Shown one piece after another: positions 1 to 6,957 of a DNA stretch of 23,421 nt. Below the pieces are notes generated by a model, which saw only the letters and a list, made by a program, of their open reading frames with translations, was not told where the DNA came from and made no database searches. Position numbers and translations under genes: made by a program. Every line of letters starts with the position of its first letter. Within the stretch, counting starts at the first letter, position 1. Origin of the DNA: an uncultured Atopobium sp. (GTDB taxonomy: Bacteria; Actinomycetota; Coriobacteriia; Coriobacteriales; Atopobiaceae); NCBI GenBank assembly GCA_947252455.1, contig CAMXVQ010000016.1:1-23421 (forward strand). The letters are read 5' to 3'.

Positions 1-45
1 TGACAGACAGGGTCTCGTGGGCTCGGAGATGTGTATAAGAGACAG
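1..45 (+). other. Nextera transposase adapter at the contig edge (artefact)
   Basis: Positions 12-45 match the Illumina Nextera read-2 transposase adapter, and 27-45 are the 19-base Tn5 mosaic end (AGATGTGTATAAGAGACAG). The 11 bases before it are not explained. This is library DNA, not biology. It also creates a false protein start: reading from a GTG at 17 gives MGSEMCIRDR, which contains the MCIRDR peptide typical of untrimmed adapters. Biological sequence starts at about 46. Confidence 0.97.
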
Positions 46-46
46 G

Positions 47-325
47 TATAAAGATACAATTGAAGTCTGTAGAACCTTCGAAGATTTTATTAAGGAATCA
101 AATATAAATAGCGTTATAATACCTATTTTTATTGCTCACGGTGATGGTAATAAAGTAAAAATAGAAAAGTTTTTAGGTAGCTTAGATGGCGTTAATTCCA
201 ATAAAATGTTAGGGTTAAAGACAAAATATCTGTTAATTTCTTTACCAGTAATTGATAAGGAAAAATTTGCTGATTTTGCAATCAGAATGGCGGTGAATAA
301 AGCTCGTGAATACGAATGTAAATAA
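47..325 (+). CDS. C-terminal end of a protein encoded before an SF2 helicase; possible HamA/AbpA (DUF1837) nuclease subunit, 5' truncated
   Basis: About 92 residues of biological sequence remain, open from the adapter junction to a TAA at 323-325; the N-terminal part lies beyond the contig edge. The visible part alternates predicted beta strands (SVIIPIFIAHGDG, TKYLLISLPVID) with a final helix (EKFADFAIRMAVNKARE), a plausible C-terminal half of a nuclease-like alpha/beta fold. The helicase gene starts inside its last codons (GTG at 306, 20 bases of overlap), so the two are probably translationally coupled. A small protein overlapping a downstream SF2 helicase is the layout of Hachiman (HamA-HamB) and AbpA-AbpB anti-phage systems, whose first subunit carries DUF1837. 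The family call rests on that context plus weak resemblance. No catalytic residues are visible because that part is missing. Confidence 0.45.
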   Translation, partial: YKDTIEVCRTFEDFIKESNINSVIIPIFIAHGDGNKVKIEKFLGSLDGVNSNKMLGLKTKYLLISLPVIDKEKFADFAIRMAVNKAREYECK

Positions 326-2369
326 TGCACAGGTGTATAGGGAAAATTACATACTTGCGTTAAATAATGTAGATAATAAAACGGAATATGAAAAATTTCA
401 TGCAGATTCTTTATTTAATCTGGGATTAACAATGTATTCAAGAGGATATTCATTTAAGTCAGCTATTTATAATGGATTTGCTTGTAGTCATATTGATGAC
501 AATTTATCATTACACCCAGAGCAAATGCGAGTTTTAAATCTAATTAAAGATAATAATGGTCTCATCTTTAGTGCGCCAACAAGTTTTGGAAAGACGTTTG
601 TCGTATTTGAATATATAGCAAGAGAGCAGCCTAAAAATGTCGTTTTAATTGTACCTACATTAGCACTAGTTGATGAGTATAAACAAAAAATACTCAAAAA
701 ATATAGAAACTCGTTTTTGGAGTATAAGATTTATACGAGCATTGATATTGAAAAAGAATATGATTTTGAACACAAAAACTTATATATTTTAACTCATGAT
801 AGAGTGGTTAATGAAGACGTAATTTCGATTTTTTCAGAAATAGATTTTTTGGTTATTGATGAGGTCTATAAGCTTAAAACTGATTTTAATAATGATAGAG
901 TATTGATACTGAATTTGGCATATAAATTTCTAATGGAAAAATCAAGAAAGTATCTATTACTAGCTCCTTTCTTAAAAGAAATCAGAAATATTGATAAAAT
1001 AGAAAATAAACCACTATTTTATTCAAGTAACTTTTCACCTGTTGTAAATAAGGTTATAGAGCGAAGAATTGCTGATGAAAATGATAGATATTTAGAAACT
1101 GTAAAAGTTGTAAATGAACTGGAGAATACCAAGCGACTGGTTTATTTCCCCACAGTGTATTCGCTCAATAAATTTTTATCTGGAACATTTGAGTTTAATA
1201 ATAAACTTGGTAAAAGTAGGATTTTAGATGAATTTATAGAGTGGGCTTCAAATGAAATACATGAGGAATGGTCGGTCTTAAAGGCACTAAATAAAGGTAT
1301 TTTAGTACATCACGGTCAGTTACCTTTAGGAATAAGGATGCTACAATTAGAACTATTTGATGATATAGACAGTGGATATAATATAATGCTATGCACATCC
1401 ACGTTGTTGGAAGGTGTTAATACTGCGTGTGAAAATATTATTATAACAAAGCCTGCAAGAAATAAAACTGAATTTGATGCATTTGATTTTTTTAATCTTG
1501 TAGGGAGAACAGGAAGACTTTGCCAATATTATTTAGGTACTGCATATTATATACGCGGTACTAACGACAGAGAGTATTGTAAGGAAGAAGCTTTAAAGTC
1601 TATTGAATTTGAATTAACCGACAATAGTATTGACATGGATATTAATTCCGATAGATATAATGAACATCCTGAGTTCTTGAGCTTGTTGCAAGAGATGGGA
1701 ATATCGTATGAGGATTATATAAAGCATTTTGCAACACAATTTAGATTTTCAACAATAAATGCCATGTACAGTAGGTTCAAACAGAGTAAAAACTTATTAT
1801 ACAAGGCAATTGATGATATGCTCGCAAGTGATAAACCAACAAAACTAAATGTTGTGAGGGAGCTATATAAAATCATTGAAAATGATTCAAAAAAATATAA
1901 TTATAAGCTTAAAACGTATATCATTAATATTTTGACATATAAGCAGTCAAAAAGTGTTAGGGCGACTATTGAACAGGTTCGTAAAGCATTCGTTAAGTTA
2001 GATTTAGATTCTATAATAAGTGAAGTTTTAAAATTGAAAAATAGTTATATAGAATATGATTTCTATAAGAAAACGGAAGCTATTTTATATTTTATGGAGT
2101 TAGATAATGCATCAGAGAATATAAAAAAGCCTATTGAGGAGGAAATACTAAGAGTAATAGAGAATAAGTATTTTATGCATTCTCCAGGTAAAAAAATATT
2201 AAAAGATATGGGGATTTATGATAAGGATATAAATATTATTTCTGAAATTATTGGTGAAAATATAAATTCTGTTGATGAATTACAATGCAAAATACAGGAA
2301 GATTACGAAAAAGTTATTTCCAAAATAAGTGTTATATCTAGGTTTATAGTTAAAAGAATGACAAGATGA
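306..2369 (+). CDS. SF2 (DExH, Ski2-like) helicase, HamB/AbpB-like defence helicase candidate
   Basis: The 687-residue protein has the SF2 motifs in order: an upstream LHPEQ segment (about 69-73), Walker A APTSFGKT (90-97), motif Ia VPTLALVDEY (116-125), motif II IDEVYKL (184-190, DEVY rather than DEAD/DEAH), a motif III region LLLAPF without the usual SAT, motif V LCTSTLLEGVN (from about 362) and motif VI NLVGRTGR (about 397-404). The LLEGVN/GRTGR pair is typical of Ski2-like helicases. The remaining 280 residues or so are helical, charged and unassigned. The GTG start at 306 overlaps the upstream gene by 20 bases. It ends only 5 bases from the 3' end of the convergent relaxase pseudogene. 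Base composition is A+T-rich like the rest of the island. Helicase function is confident; assignment to Hachiman or AbpAB is inferred from the two-gene layout, and other helicase-containing defence systems remain possible. Confidence 0.8.
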   Translation: MNTNVNNAQVYRENYILALNNVDNKTEYEKFHADSLFNLGLTMYSRGYSFKSAIYNGFACSHIDDNLSLHPEQMRVLNLIKDNNGLIFSAPTSFGKTFVVFEYIAREQPKNVVLIVPTLALVDEYKQKILKKYRNSFLEYKIYTSIDIEKEYDFEHKNLYILTHDRVVNEDVISIFSEIDFLVIDEVYKLKTDFNNDRVLILNLAYKFLMEKSRKYLLLAPFLKEIRNIDKIENKPLFYSSNFSPVVNKVIERRIADENDRYLETVKVVNELENTKRLVYFPTVYSLNKFLSGTFEFNNKLGKSRILDEFIEWASNEIHEEWSVLKALNKGILVHHGQLPLGIRMLQLELFDDIDSGYNIMLCTSTLLEGVNTACENIIITKPARNKTEFDAFDFFNLVGRTGRLCQYYLGTAYYIRGTNDREYCKEEALKSIEFELTDNSIDMDINSDRYNEHPEFLSLLQEMGISYEDYIKHFATQFRFSTINAMYSRFKQSKNLLYKAIDDMLASDKPTKLNVVRELYKIIENDSKKYNYKLKTYIINILTYKQSKSVRATIEQVRKAFVKLDLDSIISEVLKLKNSYIEYDFYKKTEAILYFMELDNASENIKKPIEEEILRVIENKYFMHSPGKKILKDMGIYDKDINIISEIIGENINSVDELQCKIQEDYEKVISKISVISRFIVKRMTR

Positions 2370-2374
2370 GAAAG

Positions 2375-3707
2375 TTACCTTTCCATCTCCTTACCCATAT
2401 ATTTTTCATAATTTTTTCTGATTTGATACAGTTCTTTCATATTGAATTTTGAAGAAGAATACTCTTGCATTATGGTATTCTTTTTTTCATGCAATGAATT
2501 AAGTTCTTTCAAAATATCCTTGGAGTTTGTAAGTTTTGAGTAATATTTTTCTTAGGTTTGAAATGGCATTTTCATAGAGTGTTATTTCTGACTTATGTTC
2601 TTCAAAAAAAGCCTTATCAGATGGATCTTTCTTATATTCCGGATAGATTTGACGATACATTTTTACGGTATGAACTTGTTCCATAGTATTTGATAGAGTT
2701 GAAATTTTGTTATCAATAACTTTGATTTGATCTTGTAAATTTTGTCTTGTTAATGCACTCTCTTTAATGTATTCATCTAGTTGAGATATAGACTTAAATC
2801 CTTTTTCGCGCATCAAAAGTACAGTGTCAGCTGCAGTTTTCAAATTATGTTTTGTAGCCCAATACTCATAGCCTTTGCTTGATTTTATCTTTTCATTATT
2901 CTCAATATCAAAGATATTTCCAACACGCTTTCTCACTGTATACGTTCTTTGATTAGCATTTTCTACTATGCGTTCTTTTAGTCTATTCTCAGTATAACCT
3001 TCTCCAATAGTCTTAACCCTTATAAATCTTTCTTTATCCTTGTGTTTAAATGCAATGTGCTTTCCATACTTGATTTCATAGTTAAGAGTAGCCATTCTCT
3101 TTATAAAATTATCCCAATCGTTGGATTGTTTAATAGCTCTATCTATATCAAATTGAAGCCTGCTTTTCCAAGAAGCATCTTTCTTAAATTGGTCATTTTC
3201 ATACCATGACTTACCATTAGTCTTATATTTCTTTCTATATGTTTCATAGAACTCATCGATAACAGCTAGATTATTTTCTTTGCATAATTTATCGCTCTGA
3301 TACCTAATTTGATGATAGCTTCTCTTGTTGGATTGGTAGCACTTGCTTGTAACCATATTTACATTATTGAAGATGATATGGTTATGGATATGCCCTTTAT
3401 CTATATGGGTAGTAAGTACGAACTCGTATTGATCTTTAAGTATTCTCTTACAAAGTTCCATTCCAATTTGATGTGCCATTTCTGGCGTAGCTTCACCAGG
3501 CATAAATGACTGAATGAGGTGTCTTGCAAGTACAGTTCCATTAACTTTATTATCTTTTCTAGTCTTTATAAAAGCAGTATGAGCAGTAGAAGCAAAGCAC
3601 TAATTTGTACTTACCAATATTTTTTCATTTGTCTTTTCTTCATTGGTTATATAGGCAATAGCAAGATTAAGAGTAGATTTTAAAGGATGAATTTTTGTAA
3701 TTGCCAT
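2375..3707 (-). pseudogene. MOBP-type relaxase/mobilization nuclease, broken by an amber stop and a frameshift
   Basis: A relaxase would nick oriT and lead the transferred strand during conjugative mobilization. Reading from the ATG at 3707, directly after the mobC stop, gives MAITKIHPLKSTLNLAIAYI, with a candidate catalytic Tyr19, then an in-frame TAG at 3602-3600 (codon 36). The same frame continues on the other side of the stop with the relaxase core, including the metal-binding histidine cluster HIDKGHIHNH (about residues 101-110). Near the 3' end the frame changes: the current frame ends at 2499, but removing one base from the A5 run at 2550-2546 joins NLRK to YYSKLTNSKDILKELNSLHE and continues to a TAA at 2377-2375. 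The span is 1333 bases, one more than 444 codons, as expected for a single insertion. The restored 443-residue length fits the family. An internal ATG at 3503 could give a product lacking Tyr19. Very likely non-functional. Confidence 0.88.
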
Positions 3708-4067
3708 TTATACTTCATCTCCTTTGTCGGTAGTTTTATTAAGTAGTAGGGAGTGTATTTGCCATATTTCTTTTGATAGATGTTCAATTTGGGACTGCAT
3801 ATCTTTGAGGTCATCGGTATAAATAACACCAGTCGAATTAACTCGTTTAGCAATTTGGTTGACACTACTTGCATACCTAAAAAGTAATCTCTGTATTTCC
3901 CTAAAGGGCTGTAAATCGACAACATAAATATCTGATTTAGATACTATTTTTCGTAGAAAATGGTTCATGGTCTTAGACTTTACCATCTTCATTTTCTTTT
4001 CAAAGAGTGCTTTTTCTTCTTCTGTTAAGCTTATTTTCAGCTGAACATTTCTAATTCTATTTGCCAT
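3708..4067 (-). CDS. mobC: MobC-like relaxosome accessory protein
   Basis: This 119-residue protein begins MANRIRNVQLKISLTEEEKA, an N-terminal ribbon-helix-helix-type start, followed by helices and the segment SSVNQIAKRVNSTG (about 76-89) typical of the MobC family of mobilization proteins. MobC proteins bind near oriT and help the relaxase open the DNA. Its TAA (3710-3708) directly abuts the relaxase ATG at 3707, so the two form one mob operon on the minus strand. No Shine-Dalgarno sequence or promoter is visible before the ATG at 4067, because within about 10 bases the sequence becomes part of another coding fragment. The gene is intact in length but may have lost its expression signals. 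Confidence 0.8.
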   Translation of the reverse strand: MANRIRNVQLKISLTEEEKALFEKKMKMVKSKTMNHFLRKIVSKSDIYVVDLQPFREIQRLLFRYASSVNQIAKRVNSTGVIYTDDLKDMQSQIEHLSKEIWQIHSLLLNKTTDKGDEV

Positions 4068-4076
4068 GTCTGTGTT

Positions 4077-4346
4077 ATGACTGGTGAATTCATCATTGAT
4101 GTACTAGAACCTCATAACCCCGCTTTTAATGACAATCTTGGTAAAGCCAAAGGTTTCGCTGAATACGCTAGACAAAATCCAGGAGTTGGCAGAATAGAAC
4201 TAATTCGAAAAAGTAAAGATGCAGCAGGTAAAGTGCGTTTTAAGAGGCTTGATATGTCCATGAGTTCTGTGCGTGACAAAGTATCTAAAGCTATGACCGA
4301 TGAAGAACTAGTTCATATATTTGATACTGATGGAAAATTTGAATAG
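4077..4346 (+). pseudogene. C-terminal fragment, possibly of a DEAD/DEAH-helicase or restriction-type protein
   Basis: An 89-residue open frame reads MTGEFIIDVLEPHNPAFNDN, then KAKGFAEYARQNPGVGRIELIRK and RFKRLDMSMSSVRDKV. The strand ending in VDVLEPH-like residues, followed by a KAxGFAEYA helix and a GRIELIR strand, resembles the C-terminus of large DEAD/DEAH helicase family proteins (restriction subunit R type). This is recognition by eye and not secure. It lacks everything upstream and starts within 10 bases of the divergent mobC start, so it looks like a remnant cut by a recombination junction rather than a small gene. No ribosome binding site precedes the ATG. After its TAG the same frame stays open for 27 further codons to a TAA at 4428-4430, so the stop may be another lesion. 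Positions 4347-4470 hold nothing else I recognise. Confidence 0.35.
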
Positions 4347-4470
4347 TTATCGCTCGAATTATCTAGCGAAAATATAAATGAATTAGGTAAAGTTCAAAGT
4401 CAAAAGGGTACGATGGATTTAATTGACTAAATGCTAATAACGTTCACATTGCCTAACGGTGTTTGTTAAA

Positions 4471-5313
4471 TTACAGCTCATTAAGCCTATTTGATAAAGT
4501 TGTCACCACACTAACAACATTATCAAAGGCCAAATTTCCAATGTACTTATTTTCAGTGAGGTATATTTCCCATAAGGTTCTTAGGTATGAATCTTCTCTT
4601 ATATCTTCGATTATTTCCTCATAGGCATTCATTAGCTCCTGACTTTCTCTTTTCTTTGAGGTTCTTTTTATCGCTTCTTTTAAAGTCTCATAGTCAATCT
4701 TATCTTTTTTTAGTTTGTAGAGGGTATATAGGTCGTAGAAGTCTCTCATCCTTGTTGTTGTTATATTTCTTCTGATTATGGTTTCATACTTTTCAGCTAA
4801 AATTGTTTCTAATGGATATGCCATTATTTTTATATCTTCTTGGCTAAAGATACAGGGATAGGTGTATTCTATTTCCCTTGGTGTTATTGCATCTCCTGTT
4901 GTTAAATCAAGTTTCATAGGGTTTTTGGTTTTCCCAACGTTTGCTATGAGTGAAATTCTAAAGTTCTCGTACTCGTCTTCTTTCCTAATATGACTGATGT
5001 CTTTTATTTCAAATTTTATTCCATCATCTACATCGATATTTATAATTTCTTCTATGGTTTCTTTTATTTTTTCTTCTTTTAAAGCTATGCCTTTAATGGT
5101 TGTGTCCATATCCATGGTTGTTCTATTTTCAACGCCGATTAATGATGATATTAGGAATCCGCCCTTTATTACAAAGTTATTTTTGTATTTTGATTTGGAC
5201 AGTCTTTCTAAAAATCTTTCAAAGAAGTATATCTGCAGAACTTCTTGCGACTTTAGATTTTTCTTCTCTGCAAAACTTCTTATCTTGCCCTTTATGCTCT
5301 CGATATTAATCAC
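4471..5313 (-). CDS. abiEii: AbiEii/AbiGii-family nucleotidyltransferase toxin
   Basis: The 280-residue protein has the nucleotidyltransferase core of type IV toxin AbiEii: VIKGGFLISSL (48-58) followed by TTMDMDTTI with the metal-binding pair Asp68 and Asp70, then KLDLTTGD and the family C-terminal block LETILAEKYETIIRR...MRDFYDLYTLYKL. Such enzymes modify a nucleic-acid target, with tRNA shown for relatives, and arrest growth, giving abortive infection when the antitoxin does not hold them back. The start is a GTG at 5313 with GGAGG 7 bases upstream. It overlaps the antitoxin stop (GTGA arrangement, 5313-5310), so the two are translationally coupled. Key residues look intact. The family assignment is confident; activity in this host is not shown by sequence. 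Confidence 0.9.
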   Translation of the reverse strand: MINIESIKGKIRSFAEKKNLKSQEVLQIYFFERFLERLSKSKYKNNFVIKGGFLISSLIGVENRTTMDMDTTIKGIALKEEKIKETIEEIINIDVDDGIKFEIKDISHIRKEDEYENFRISLIANVGKTKNPMKLDLTTGDAITPREIEYTYPCIFSQEDIKIMAYPLETILAEKYETIIRRNITTTRMRDFYDLYTLYKLKKDKIDYETLKEAIKRTSKKRESQELMNAYEEIIEDIREDSYLRTLWEIYLTENKYIGNLAFDNVVSVVTTLSNRLNEL

Positions 5314-5897
5314 ACTAATACCTCCAGGTATTTCCTAATTTCGTCTTCTATTTTAAATTGTCTGCTGTATGTTATGAGTCGTCTTAGATTTTTATTTTTT
5401 GATTTAAAGTATCTTTTTATGGCTTCTGTAAAAATCTGCTTATCTATTTTTTCTCTGTCAATTATGATATCGCAAATTGTTCTTTCAACATCGTACACTG
5501 GGACAAGGTTGCCTTGGGGTGATTTTATTTCTGTAGTTCCAAGTTCGTATAAGTCTTTTTTTACATAGTGAACTTGTAGGTCTTCATATCTTTTTTTGAT
5601 ATGGCTTGCATTATAGCCTTGGGGTACAGATATATGAAATACACTTGGAGCTCTGTCGGATAAGTCGTGAAGGTATAAGGCTGTTTGATGCGAAAATATA
5701 ATTCGATTGCTATTTGATGATATTAATACAAAATCGTCTGTTACTTTCCCTTTTAATTGGTATAGACCAGGCCTTAATCTTTCTAGTTTTCCGTTTTTTG
5801 TTAGTTCTGATAAATTATGCCTACTATATCCAAGTTCTTCTGCTTCTTTGTTGGTGATTACTAAATTTTCTTGTATATATTTTTTAAGCGTATCCAT
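5310..5897 (-). CDS. abiEi: AbiEi-family antitoxin and transcriptional repressor
   Basis: The 195-residue protein starts with a winged-helix DNA-binding segment, VITNKEAEELGYSRHNLSEL followed by LERLRPGLYQL (about residues 13-48), which is the AbiEi N-terminal domain. The remainder (HQTALYLHDLSDRAP..., VYDVERTICDIIID...) is the AbiEi C-terminal domain. In known AbiE systems the antitoxin does not bind the toxin directly but counteracts it and represses its own operon by binding inverted repeats at the promoter. That fits here: a strong promoter and a 10-bp inverted repeat lie just upstream. A GAGGAGGA ribosome binding site sits 3-11 bases before the ATG at 5897. It is the first gene of a two-gene minus-strand operon and the last gene of the A+T-rich island. 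Confidence 0.9.
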   Translation of the reverse strand: MDTLKKYIQENLVITNKEAEELGYSRHNLSELTKNGKLERLRPGLYQLKGKVTDDFVLISSNSNRIIFSHQTALYLHDLSDRAPSVFHISVPQGYNASHIKKRYEDLQVHYVKKDLYELGTTEIKSPQGNLVPVYDVERTICDIIIDREKIDKQIFTEAIKRYFKSKNKNLRRLITYSRQFKIEDEIRKYLEVLV

Positions 5898-5900
5898 AGA

Positions 5901-5952
5901 GTCCTCCTCTCGTTTACGCTTTTATAATATGATATAAAAGCGAATATGTAAA
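5901..5952 (-). promoter_or_regulatory. Promoter and ribosome binding site of abiEi-abiEii
   Basis: Reading the minus strand, TTTACA (5952-5947) is followed after exactly 17 bases by TATTAT (5929-5924); each differs from the sigma-70 consensus at one position. Transcription would start near 5917, giving a leader of about 20 bases that contains GAGGAGGAC (5909-5901) just before the ATG. Confidence 0.75.
5917..5942. promoter_or_regulatory. Inverted repeat over the abiE -10 region, candidate AbiEi operator
   Basis: CGCTTTTATA and TATAAAAGCG form a perfect 10-bp inverted repeat separated by ATATGA. It covers the -10 element and part of the spacer of the abiE promoter, so a bound protein would block RNA polymerase. 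AbiEi antitoxins are known autorepressors acting on inverted repeats, which makes this the likely operator; the specific contact is inferred. Confidence 0.65.
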
Positions 5953-6249
5953 GTTGGGCTATGGCTTATGAGCGCTTTATTCTTAGAGTGTAACGAATCG
6001 AAAAATTGGATTTCTTAGTTTATATCTTTTGTATTAACGCTATAGCTTTCACACTTGTGCGGCGCCAAGCCAAACGCGGCCATCACGCCAACGTCCGCGC
6101 CAGCGCCCCACCAAACTCTTAAAAGCCAGATCCAATTACACCAAACCACGCTGCGCCCAACAACGCTTGCGTCCAACCACGCAGAATATATGGTATTTCT
6201 TAGGTAAATGCCTATAACCCCACTATTTAAAAATAGTTCCGTATGATTA
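5953..6249. other. Intergenic junction between the A+T-rich island and the chromosomal cluster
   Basis: No gene is visible. The first hundred bases are A+T-rich like the island. Composition then switches: about 6056-6180 is C/A- and G+C-rich, with repeated words such as CGCCA and GTCCAACCACG, like the other spacers of the chromosomal part. The end (6181-6249) is A+T-rich promoter-like DNA. The island boundary probably lies in about 5945-6056. I could not identify an attachment site or target duplication because the other end of the island is outside the window. Confidence 0.5.
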
Positions 6250-6278
6250 TTGAATGAATGCGTTACAATTGCTATATG
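6250..6278 (+). promoter_or_regulatory. Possible promoter for asp23-fakA
   Basis: TTGAAT (6250-6255) is followed after 17 bases by TATATG (6273-6278), about 30 bases before the chosen asp23 start. A competing -10 candidate is TACAAT at 6264-6269, which lacks a good -35. This is a weak call based on two hexamers. Confidence 0.3.
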
Positions 6279-6310
6279 TAAACATGCTTAAGACGAGAGG
6301 AGACTTTCGT

Positions 6311-6652
6311 ATGTCACAAGTCGTTTGTGGAACGCTTAAAGTTTCAAACGATTGCATTGCCGATTTGGTAGGTCATGCAGCTCTTGAATGCTACGGTGTA
6401 GTGGGAATGGCTGCTCTCGATCAGCAAGACGGCATAATGCATCTCTTACCCATGTATCGCTTACGTAAAGGTGTAGACGTAGAAACTAAAGACAACCATC
6501 CAGTTGTATCGCTGCACGTCATTGTTGAGCAAGGAGTCAACCTGGTTTCGGTTTCTAAAAATTTAATCAGTGCCACTCAATTTATCTTAAAAAAGATTGC
6601 CGAGCTTAGCGATGTAGAAGTTCGTGTATTTATTGAAGGCATACGCGCCTGA
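6311..6652 (+). CDS. Asp23/Gls24 (YloU) family protein
   Basis: This 113-residue protein starts MSQVVCGTLKVSNDCIADLV and contains the Asp23 block VGHAALECYGVVGMA, with the family's C-terminal half (VSLHVIVEQGVNLVSVSKNL ... VEVRVFIEGIRA). Asp23 proteins are small cytoplasmic or membrane-associated proteins linked to envelope homeostasis; the molecular role is poorly defined. The start at 6311 is preferred over the in-frame ATG at 6254 because GAGAGGAG (6295-6302) sits 8 bases before it and the upstream extension covers promoter-like DNA. It precedes fakA, as yloU precedes yloV in Bacillus, so a link to fatty-acid or envelope physiology is likely. In Bacillus the neighbouring gene would be rpmB; here that position is taken by the accessory island. 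Confidence 0.85.
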   Translation: MSQVVCGTLKVSNDCIADLVGHAALECYGVVGMAALDQQDGIMHLLPMYRLRKGVDVETKDNHPVVSLHVIVEQGVNLVSVSKNLISATQFILKKIAELSDVEVRVFIEGIRA

Positions 6653-6957
6653 TCGCGTGTTGCAGGTGTGCGCTTGCAGCAATAACGCGTTTGCTGCACG
6701 CCTTACGCACGGGCTCGTCGCGTGCCTGTGCTTACGCGCTACGAGTTGCGCACCGCGCCGCTCGCGGTGACCTTGCACTTTTTGCTTGGAGCGTATTGCT
6801 GCAAACAGCGCGAAAATCGTGCAAAGTGCCGCAAGCATCGCAAAGCGCACAAGCGCCGTACCAGCGCACCAACTGCGCGCAATACGTGCACGTGTACCGC
6901 GCTCGCACCTGCTCAAGTATTGGATAACCGTCTATGAATTAAAGGAATTCCACTGAT
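6653..6957. other. Long G+C-rich spacer between asp23 and fakA
   Basis: This stretch is dense in GCGC/CGCG words and richer in G+C than the genes beside it. Several overlapping frames stay open here on both strands, but they have no family resemblance, no ribosome binding sites and arginine/cysteine-rich translations, so I do not call them genes. It contains one perfect stem-loop (6675-6698). The last 20 bases are ordinary leader sequence with AAAGGA (about 6939-6944) before the fakA ATG, at a rather long spacing. Confidence 0.55.
6675..6698 (+). repeat. Stem-loop just after asp23
   Basis: TGCAGCAA and TTGCTGCA form a perfect 8-bp inverted repeat with an 8-base loop, starting 22 bases after the asp23 stop. 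No T-run follows, so it is not a standard intrinsic terminator. It could be an RNA processing or stability element that separates asp23 and fakA expression. Confidence 0.45.

Noticed and set aside
2541..2555. Programmed frameshift in the relaxase 3' end
   Set aside because: The A5 run is short, no stimulatory structure is visible, and the gene is already interrupted by a stop codon upstream.
3600..3602. Relaxase amber codon as recoding (suppression or pyrrolysine)
   Set aside because: The same gene also has a frameshift, and the flanking island shows a recombination scar; decay is simpler, and nothing here suggests a recoding system.
4431..4470. oriT candidate around TAACG/CCTAACGG words
   Set aside because: There is no clear inverted repeat plus nick consensus, and it is more than 360 bases from mobC across a junction.
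6254..6310. Longer asp23 start at 6254
   Set aside because: It has no Shine-Dalgarno sequence, covers promoter-like DNA, and adds residues not typical of Asp23 proteins; 6311 has GAGAGGAG correctly spaced.
6587..6937. Overlapping open frames on both strands in the asp23-fakA spacer
   Set aside because: They are long only because the DNA is G+C-rich and poor in stop codons. The translations are Arg/Cys/Ala-rich with no family features, and none has a ribosome binding site.
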